DNA of 64,000 bases from Amphimedon queenslandica (Eukaryota; Porifera; Demospongiae; Haplosclerida; Niphatidae): NCBI RefSeq assembly GCF_000090795.2, contig NW_003546459.1, positions 14,642 through 78,641 of the forward strand, read 5' to 3'. Below are positions 55,732-64,000 of the stretch, in pieces; position 1 is the first letter of the stretch; every line of letters begins with the position of its first letter. The notes beneath the pieces were generated by a model that saw nothing but the letters and a program-made list of their open reading frames with translations, had not been told where the DNA came from and made no database searches. Position numbers and translations under genes: made by a program.

Positions 55732-58714
55732 TCATACAGGTCCACAATGAGTAGCTCTTTTGATACGTCTGATATTCCTATAGTATTCCAGTACGTCTTT
55801 ATTTGCTTGTACACGTGATGGGTCAAATCCTTTGACACGAAGAGTCTTCAAACTCTTAGCACGCGAGAGAGCAACATAAGCTTGTCCAGTCTCAAAGACC
55901 CCACCTAGGGATATTTCTACACAGTCCAATGTCATTCCCTGACTCTTATGTATAGACATGGCCCATGCTAGCTTGAGTGGTAGCTGCTTACGACTGAGGG
56001 CATAGCCTCCTCCAGTATGGAAGGTCCACTTTTCAAATCCAATGGTTTCTTTGAGTCCTGTTGTGAACTGGACGACTGGAAATCCTATAATAATGATAAA
56101 GCAGAATCATAGTTTGAGTTATAAGGCTCAGTAGTATAATAGTGTATGAATGGTTTGTTTTGTATTCATACCTTGATCTGTAAAGGAAGTCACAATACCC
56201 CTTGCTCCATTAACTAAACTTCTTGACACATCAATGTTCTTTGCTAACATTACCTGCAACAGAAAATATCAATTAAAAAGTCATTACCAAGAAATTGTAT
56301 TGTACTACGTGTATTAAACAAATCTATGCTAGCTGTACAATAAGCAACATGACATTATTAATTAAAATAACCTTTTGATGCATATAAAAATACATGAAAT
56401 ACTGTAAACCTATTAATATTAGCGGCTATTTTATTTAGCGTTTATGCTTAAATGTCAAATTAGCGACTATTAAATTTGGCGTATCATTAAACCTTTCCCA
56501 CTTTTCTGTTAGCTGCTGCTGTTGTTCCACTGGGTTCTCCTTCCTCTGGTAGTGTTGCCAACCGAGCAGAAGAGAGCCATCTACTAGTATAGTATCAGCA
56601 TAGATACTGTACCTATGGTATCAGCGACATTTTGTGATCACGTGACCAGGTGTTTTTATTAGCGAATATTAAATTTAGCGTGTTTAGGCTCTTCGCTAAT
56701 ATCACTAAAATAAGTAGCACGCTAAAATTTGTAGTTTTACAGTAGATGACATGCATGTAAGCTAAATTTATAAGCTACACTATTAAATCATTATTCACAT
56801 ACCTGAGCTCCAATCTTCAATACAAGAGTATGTGGTACAAGACAGAGAGCATTAAGCTGTTGCATGCAGTTTGGTTGGTTATCAGTCGCATCAAATCTTC
56901 TACCCTCACCGGCAAGTGCATTCAATTCTGTTTGATTAGTGCTCTCCACTTCGTTAGTGTGTGTATATAACTTAGTAGCACGTATTCCTCCTTTCTCTAT
57001 TAGCTGGTTTTCAGTATTTTTTAAGAGTTTAGTGATAGCTGGTGGACATCTGAAATACATAAAGTATTGAATACAAATATCATTGATAGTGAATGAGTGC
57101 TATTGTACCTTCCTATTCTTATGTTCTGCAAAATAGCAATAAACTCCCTGTCTTTCTGTCTGTACACATCATTCAGCTCAATGGTTCGATTGACACATTT
57201 TCTCCAACTCTCAGCCTTAAAAATAAAGCATCATAACTTCAAAAAATTTTCAATTTCTTACTTGAAAACAAAATAATCTTTTCTTCCCATCTTTGCAAAC
57301 TGGTGGGAGCTGTAAGAAGTCACCACACAGCACTAGCTGTATCCCACCAAAAGGTTTCTTACTCTTCCTAACGGCTCTGGCTACAGCCTCCAGTTTATCA
57401 AAGAACTCTCCATCAACCATTGATATTTCGTCGATCAGTAGCACCTTGCATCTCTTCCAGTGTACTGCTTTATGCTCTCTCATTGCCATGCTAACACACT
57501 GCTTTAATGGAGCTGCGTCTGTATTGATCCCTGCAAAAGAATGAAGTGTAGTGCCTCCAATGATACAAGCAGCAGCTCCAGTACTAGCAGTGCAATAGGT
57601 TGTATCAGGTGGAAGCATACCAATGATACGCTGGAGCAGGTATGACTTCCCTGTCCCAGCACTCCCAGTAATGAATACACTATCGCCATTCTTTATGACA
57701 TTGATGACTTGTAACTGATCCTCCGAGAGAGAAGAACAGCTTGTCTTTAGTAGCAATGGTTTCTTAGCCAGAGGAGGAGCTGTTGGATCTTTCGAACTGT
57801 TAGGCTCAACTTTTAATTCGCATAACTTTCTTTTCAGAGACTTGCTGAGAGGTAGAGTACGTTTAGGTGTCAAACTGACATTGTTCTCCTTATTGTGTTC
57901 ACCCCCAACATTCTGCTTTGCTTGCTCTAAATCTCTCATATTGAGTGGGCTGATTGTTTCAAATTCGGTTGATACATCACCTGATAAGTGTTGGCGTGAT
58001 CCTTGTAGAGCCCCACGAGCTGTTAGCTTCAAAAGAAGACACTTCAGAAACACTTTTAATAGTTCTGTCGGACAGTTCGATACCATTAAGTGAATCTGCT
58101 GTGTCTGTAGACTTATAGTAGCTTTGCCTTCTTGCACAAATCTTTTGTGTATCTTATAATCTTTGATAGTATATGGGCCTAAATTTTATTAATTTTATAA
58201 TTTTAACTGCCTTCTATACAATCATAGTAAATTTGAGTTCATGCAATTAACAGTATTTATACTAAATTGTTCTTTTAGATGGCACATTTCAATTTGGCTG
58301 TTTACCATGATGCATGTGCATAGTAAATGGCTATCAAAATGCCCCATTTATCAAATTTATTTTCAGTGTGGATTGATTACTTTAATGAGGTGGAAACATG
58401 GGCTACCCAGGCTGCTAAACTGTTGAGTGAAGTGCATCCGCAAACTCTCGACATGCATTTACAAGTGGGCCGGTCACAACAAAAATAATAAAATCAAATA
58501 AATAGATCAACCCCCTAAAATTTCATGGTACTTTATACCACAGCTGACCTTGTTTCCCTTCAGGGTAGGAGACTTTCAGTACGACGTCTTGAAACTGGTT
58601 CCTACCGATTATAAGTTCAGCCTTAGTTAGTGTCTGGGTCTTCAATAACGCTCCACTCCTGTCTACCGTCTCTATTCGGCAAGTACAGCTCAGAACGTTC
58701 TCTGAAGACTCCAT
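55732..58714 (-). CDS. PIF1: PIF1 5'-to-3' DNA helicase
   Basis: Six exons: 58532-58714, 57262-~58156, 57109-57215, 56803-57049, 56172-56253, 55732-56084; about 630 aa. The N-terminal domain resembles vertebrate PIF1 (LTKAELIIGRN, DVVLKVSYP). The helicase core has Walker A FITGSAGTGKSYLLQRI, TASTGAAACIIGGTTLHSFAG, Walker B LLIDEISMV, GGIQLVLCGDFLQLPPV, LKIGAQVMLAKN, then [18 protein letters not shown] and [16 protein letters not shown]1 unwinds G-quadruplexes and forked DNA in nucleus and mitochondria. Co-linearity with PIF1 across its full length, and no HUH nuclease, separate it from Helitron helicases. Only the junction after exon 1 is uncertain. A MITE sits in the intron 56254-56802. It is head-to-head with the TMEM104-like gene (221 bp apart). 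Confidence 0.9.
56400..56744. mobile_element. TACNGTA-type MITE in a PIF1 intron (long variant)
   Basis: Starts 'tactgtaaacctatt' and ends 'gtagttttacagta'; inner 'ttattagcg' and 'cgctaatat' words are repeated and mirrored. About 345 bp. Confidence 0.7.
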
Positions 58715-58935
58715 TCTATGACGGTAAGATTTTAAAATTCAAAAATTTGAATTTGAATGTCCATTATTAAAATAGGAGGGGTCAAATATTTGTTAATAAC
58801 TAAAGCCACACCCTACAAAGCCTCCCCTCACATTTTTAATTTTAATACCGCCTGTAAGGCTGTAACCGCCATTTACGGCATTTAGAATTTTAGATTGGCA
58901 CTTCCAGTCTTCAACTTGGCAGACACCACTTCATC

Positions 58936-61900
58936 ATGGGGTCTAAACTAGGTGACTGTCTCCAGTATTTTATTCCCGACTGGCCCTGTGTGCCTCAGAG
59001 GTTTAAAAGCGCTAATGGCAAAGACGGCGAGCCGAGAACTGTCAACTTATTCCTGGGGTTCTTCTTCATGGTCAACTTCGTCCTTGGGACTGGTTTCCTG
59101 GGGATTCCTTTTGGATTCGTTCATGGTGGCTTACTTGTCGGAATCATTACCTTAACTATTGTAGCTGTCATGGCTTGGTTGTGTGCTCTTTGGGAAGTTG
59201 AAGCTATGGCCAGAGCACAGGTAAATCATAGCTGTTTTGATCAGTTGTTGTGTTAATGGAGGTGTTAGTTTAATAATTGACCTGGAACATATCAATAATA
59301 ATTGATTATAATCAGTGCATCGTAAATTTCATTGCGTAATACTTACACCACTACAATTCACTATTTTCACTATCAAAGTTTCGGTACATTAATGCTGATT
59401 TATGTTTCTAAATTAAACTTAGATTATCTACCAAGATATTTACATGCAGGTATTAGTGTAAACCCAAATAATTTAGTGACCTTTATGTTCAACAGTTTTG
59501 CAGTGGTGGGTATATTAACGTCCATTAATTTTAACAATTTTTACAGGACTAAGATAACCAATTTCACATTGATAATCAAACTTATATCCATTAACTTTAA
59601 CTAAATTAGGCCAAAAGTTAAAATAGTTCAATTATGGATAGTAATTATTAATGGTTTACAATAATGTGTTTGCGATGAGAAATGACATGTGATGAGAACA
59701 TGCTCTTATCTTAATGACATTCACTATGTTTTGGTGTAGAATGATGCAATATGTATTTTAATTTGAGTGGTGGGTCGGTTCAGTCATGATAGTTTTGGCT
59801 AGAAACACATATATACACATGCTATAACACACATGCTTTGGCTTCATTTTTGTCAATGCAATTTTTCAGTGGATTTCTTAAGTTACTCAAAAATTTGACC
59901 AAAAATCATGGGCTATTGGTTCAAGGCCGAATTTTGTCAAAAATGGCTCCGAGAGAATTCTCCATTTTAATAATTTTTTCTGATACATATACATGTCCTT
60001 ATATTGTGTTTCAAGTTTTGGCTGATTCCGATCAAATTTAGATTTATTATGAAATTTTAAAGTTACTTAAAAATTTGACCAAAAACCATGGGCTATAGCC
60101 TTTGGTTCAAGGCCAAATTTTGTCAAAAATGGCTCCGAGAGAATCCTCTATTTTTATAATTTTTTCTGATACATATACATGTCCTTATATTGTGTTTCAA
60201 GTTTTGGCTGATTCCGATCAAATTTGTATTTTTTATGAATTTTAAAAGTTGCTTAATCCATATACATTACATGTAAATGTACTGTTGATGTATGTTCTAT
60301 TACAATTAGGCTTGTCAGCTCATCAATTATGCTTTTTAGCTCACTTAGAGCTTACTTTGCGGGAAACCCAGTACATGTTGGATCTTCATTGTGTTAGCCA
60401 ATAGCAATAGCAATTGGATGATTTGGATCAGTACTCATTTATCATTTTGCCATTGTCGTGTGTATTATTTGCTATCATAAGAGCCTCTATACTTTTACTA
60501 TGATTTAATTTTCACTTATTTGGCATTAACACTTTACATCTTGTTATACGGTAGGTACACCTGTCCTAAACTTCCAATTGATAATACTAATTCACAAGTA
60601 CATGTACCTAGACATAATGAGTGTGTGTGTGTACATTAAAATCAATACAGTATACACATGAACATTGTGTACTTATACATTTATGTTTTTGAGAGAAGTG
60701 ACAATGAGTGTTAAATTACTGCTAATTTATTATAACTATGTTGTATTTATTCTTACTATAGGCAATATGGGAGTATCGTTCTTCTGACACTGTGTCTGAT
60801 TCAAGTGGAAGCAGTTCAACTCCTTTCCCTAAATTTTATATTGCACAGAACCGGAAGTTTGAACCGAGTGAATTATGTGAAGTATTTGTTGGTCGGTGGC
60901 TAAAGATAGTTTACCTCATATTATTTTCCATATACAGCTCCTTAGCCTGCATCTCCTACTCTACTGTCGTTGGCACTGCATGGAGTGTTAATCTTCCTCT
61001 CAACTTTGGTTCATTTCAAGAGTGTTCCGATACTGATTTTCTTAATCGACTGTTGCCAGCGTTTCATCCCGGTGGCTGTCTCCATGCGTATTGGTTCTGT
61101 CTCATGCTCTTTGCCGTCCTTGTCGTTCCGATATCACTTTTAGATCTAAAGGAACAAGCCATCGTCCAGCTAATCCTCGGCCTGTTACGGTTCTTTACTC
61201 TTGGTGCTATCATTATATACTGTTTGGTATACCTCTTTGAAGGAGACACATTACCTACTTGTGATGCAGATAATAATGACACAATGAACTCCAGTTTGTT
61301 CTATGATAATAGCACTGAAACTTTTGAAAGTATGGATCATATTGTTTTTCATTTCAATTTCTACAATTGGGTGGCAGCAATTCCGGTATTCGTTTATGCC
61401 TTTATCCTCCATCAAGGTATTCCTGGCCTGACTCATCCGATTAGGAATAAGAAGTATCTTCGTGGCTACTTTAACCTCTTGTTTCTGCTCATTACTTTCT
61501 TGTATGGACTCCTGGGGGTCGTGGTGGCTCTATGGTTTAGAGACTGTGTCAATGAAACTTGTACACTTAATTGGGTGAGTTTGTTAATTTTATAGATTTT
61601 TATTTGATTTTTTAATGCTAAATACAAGTGCAGTTTACATGTATATTCTTATTAATGAAGGAAATACTGTATAGTGCAAAATTTCGAAGGCTGTAAATTT
61701 TACGAATTTGCCTAAAATCTATTTTGTGGAATTAATTTATGCTATCTGTCATCTTGTACCATAATAGTTTAATTTTGCAGAAGTAATTTTTGCAAATCTT
61801 CAAAATTGTCAAATTTATAGCCCTCAAAAATTTTGCACTATACGGTATAGTAGCTACAGGAGATGTACTATCTTTAAAATTGGAAATCTACCTTACTTTC

Positions 61901-63052
61901 CTTATAAGAGAGTAACAGCTTCTCAGTTTTTACTCTCAATAATAAAGCAACCACTTAACAAATTTAAGCAACTAAACAATCTCCTCTATAAGCTAAATTA
62001 AAATTTAAAGCAACACTATGCATCTACCTTTAATGATTTTAATATGCTGACTTATTAGTGTTATAAAATAATTAAAGTCCATTTGCATTCACCTGAGCCA
62101 AGGAAGTGATTAGAAACCCCACCCAATAATTAACACAATGCAATAATATTGTGAAAAGTATGGCTGTACTTTCTGCATGGGTTATACAACCAACTTGGAG
62201 TTAAAGAGCTAAAGCTGCTTCTTAAGTAGTACAATAGATGCGGCAAAAGGAGAGGAATGCACTGGTATGTTTATTTTTATAATAGAATTTGTAAGTCAAA
62301 AGTTATAGCAAGAAAACAAGGGCTCAGGTGAACACAAATGGACTTTAGTTAATTGCAATGAAGTTTGGTATCAATTATTTGTCGTTATGTTTTTCTTGTT
62401 TTTTTTCTAGCACCCCATGACCTCAAGTTCTCATCATGCTGCTATACGTGCTCTCTCATACTATATCATAATCTTCCCCAGCATTGACGTCTGCTCAGTG
62501 TTCCCACTCATGATACATACCATCGTCAATAACATCTATACTGTCGTGTTTGGTCGTGATACCAGTCAAACTACCGGAGTAAAGCACAAGCTGATACAAG
62601 TTGGTATGAAGTTCACTGCTTCTATTCTACCAATCGTTATCGGTTTCTTTGTCTCTAATTTGGTATACGTACTCAAGTATGCCGGACTTCTTGGCTTTTT
62701 CATTTCACTGTTCTTCCCGATGCTGTTTCAGCTGTCGTCTCAATGGGTTTGCTGCCATTTGTTCACCGTCGGCAAGTCTTCGGATCGGGTCGCAAAGAAC
62801 ATTGCTTCGTCTAGTCAAGGGCCGACGATACAAGAAAAGCAGCCATTGCTGCCTAATGGTAAAGGTTCTTTATACGAGAAGGGTATAGGCTGGTTTATAT
62901 TCGACTTCCTTTTCACATTCAAGTACAGGGATTCGTACAAGACACCTTACTCTACTCCGTTGAGCTATCCTATATGTGTTATTGGGTTCTTCGTTGTAGC
63001 TGTAATTTGCTTTGTTCTTACAATTATCAGCTTATTTGTTAAAGAGACATAG
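58936..63052 (+). CDS. TMEM104-like multipass transporter (AAAP superfamily), 579 aa
   Basis: Three exons: 58936-59220, 60762-61574, 62411-63052, all phase 0. Around eleven hydrophobic helices. The first contains FMVNFVLGTGFLGIPFGF and the second ends VEAMARAQ, closely paralleling the N-L-I-V-G-T-G-A-L-T-M-P and E-A-M-A-A-A-N-A-Q words of vertebrate TMEM104. Later ILHQGIPGLTHPI and KKYLRGYF correspond to the Q-H-S-L-P-S-L and S-S-K-R-H-L region. A glycosylated loop (DNNDTMNSSLFYDNSTE) lies between middle helices, and a cytosolic loop with a dileucine-like KQPLLPNG is near the C-terminus. Family members are predicted amino-acid-type carriers; substrate unknown. A second, partial copy follows directly. 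Its 1.5 kb first intron carries a minisatellite. Confidence 0.72.
59860..60260. repeat. Dispersed minisatellite, about two units
   Basis: Same family: 'ctgatacatatacatgtcct', 'ggctgattccgatcaaatt', 'accatgggctatag'. In intron 1 of the TMEM104-like gene. Confidence 0.8.
61665..61847. mobile_element. TACNGTA-type MITE in intron 2 of the TMEM104-like gene
   Basis: Starts 'tactgtatagtgcaaaattt' and ends 'aaattttgcactatacggta', exact over most of 20 bp. Close relative of 20516-20710. Confidence 0.85.
62073..62347. mobile_element. 275 bp MITE, second copy of the 29635 family
   Basis: Same ends and length as 29635-29909; identity by eye is high, implying recent activity of this family. Confidence 0.85.
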
Positions 63053-63183
63053 AGATTCTGTATTACATGTATACCTATAGCTCATGAATAATGTATTAGT
63101 TATTTTTGCTAATTAAAAACTTTAAATATAATCATTGCTCCATCCCGTGAGAGTGGAAAAGTGTGTGCAGCTGCAGCAGAAAG

Positions 63184-64000
63184 ATGGAGGCGTTCTTTAA
63201 TCTCTTTAAGAGGAAAGTTGAGACTGATGGCCCCAGGACCGTCAACATATACTTGGGATTTTTTCTGATGGTCAATCTTGTATTGGGTACCGGGTTCCTC
63301 TCTATTCCCTACGGATTCTACAGCTCCGGCGTCCTTCCTAGCATCATTACCTTGCTGTTCATTAGCTGTCTCTCGTGGCTCTGTGCTATTTGGGTTGTGG
63401 AGACCATGGCAAGGGCACAGGTAAGAGCTATAGCCTTCGTTGTAAAATGTATGTTAAGTTGCTGTTATGTTTTGCATGATATGTAAGTGAGAACAAGGTG
63501 CCAAAAATGAACCAAACCCTTAGTCTAGTAGTTGCTTGTTGCATGCCTTTTTATATCTATATAATTATATATATCTATATATATAGTAGCTGAGCACATG
63601 CAATCGTAAGCACTCAATAGCAATATAGTGCCATCCTTTGCCATTTTGCAATTAATCTATTTGTGGCACTTGTACTGCATAAATTTACATTAGTCTTATT
63701 AACACATTAAGAAATTTTCATTGCTTTAGCCTGATCATGTGTGTGAATAATGAACACAGTGGAAGCCTCCCTTTTAATGTTTATTTTAATTCTCTGTGTT
63801 CGTTACATGCTTTACTCATAATATTATTGGCTCTAATACAAAAGTATAAGTTAAATGAATTTTTTGCCTTATATACTGTATAAAAGTTGGCATGTGATAT
63901 AATAATGAGGTGTTATGGCTCTTAAGATTTAAGATTAGTCATGACGTGATCAGCATTATATGTGATATAATAATGATTTAAAGTGTAAAGTAGTGGCTAT
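63184..64000 (+). CDS. Second TMEM104-like transporter, 5' exon only (window edge)
   Basis: Exon 63184-63420 encodes MEAFFNLFKRKVE, then FLMVNLVLGTGFLSIPYGF, and ends VVETMARAQ at a GT donor, exactly like exon 1 of the upstream gene. The rest lies beyond the window; 63421-64000 is the start of intron 1. It starts 131 bp after the stop of the first copy, a tandem duplication. Confidence 0.75.

Noticed and set aside
55732-58714. PIF1-type helicase read as part of a Helitron transposon
   Set aside because: It matches PIF1 from its N-terminal domain to its C-terminus over six introns, and there is no HUH Rep domain or Helitron terminus nearby.

Overview
The window looks like nuclear DNA of a sponge, most likely a demosponge such as Amphimedon. 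I infer this from the AT-rich sequence, the tightly packed genes, the many 41-60 bp GT-AG introns, animal genes (FBXW8, PIF1, CENP-C), ZU5/Death-domain proteins, and families known mainly from sponges and cnidarians. The species is inferred, not proven. I found no rRNA, tRNA, CRISPR array or retrovirus-like element.

Layout. 1-300: minisatellite. 462-1502 (-): secreted tandem jacalin-like lectin. 1648-7600 (+): a 13-exon gene for a predicted 1770-residue protein with three repeated [membrane helix - ectodomain - membrane helix] modules, then ZU5 and two Death domains; this is the most unusual gene here. 7601-9204: decayed CENP-C copy, an inverted-repeat element and a perfect 78 bp palindrome. 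9205-10916 (+): truncated ZU5/Death paralogue. 12211-19773 (-): dynamin-like GTPase. 20094-26445 (-): CENP-C homologue of 15 exons. 26981-31052 (-): tandem LRAT-domain genes, one intact and one decayed. 31745-35278 (-): two type II membrane proteins of a fibrinogen-like family; the second is crossed by a 10-N assembly gap. 37221-39133 (+): secreted periplasmic-binding-like protein. 39373-50075 (+): FBXW8, whose 4.4 kb intron 6 holds a LINE fragment and an intronless GTPase gene between two direct copies of the intron. 50424-55110: two more, secreted, fibrinogen-like genes mixed with broken copies of themselves and of the last PIF1 exon. 55732-58714 (-): PIF1 helicase. 58936-63052 (+) and 63184-end (+): tandem TMEM104-like membrane transporters, the second cut by the window edge.

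Two repeat layers cover the window. One is a ~170-180 bp AT-rich minisatellite in short tandem runs, mostly in introns and intergenic DNA. The other is at least sixteen short inverted-repeat elements with TACNGTA termini (probable TA target site), plus hAT-like elements with target duplications. The genes do not form a pathway. The recurring themes are cell-surface recognition or signalling (jacalin, fibrinogen-like, ZU5/Death receptor, two GTPases) beside conserved housekeeping genes (FBXW8, PIF1, CENP-C). Exon structures were built by hand from splice sites, reading-frame phase and paralogue or remembered-homologue comparison, so single boundaries may be off by a few bases.
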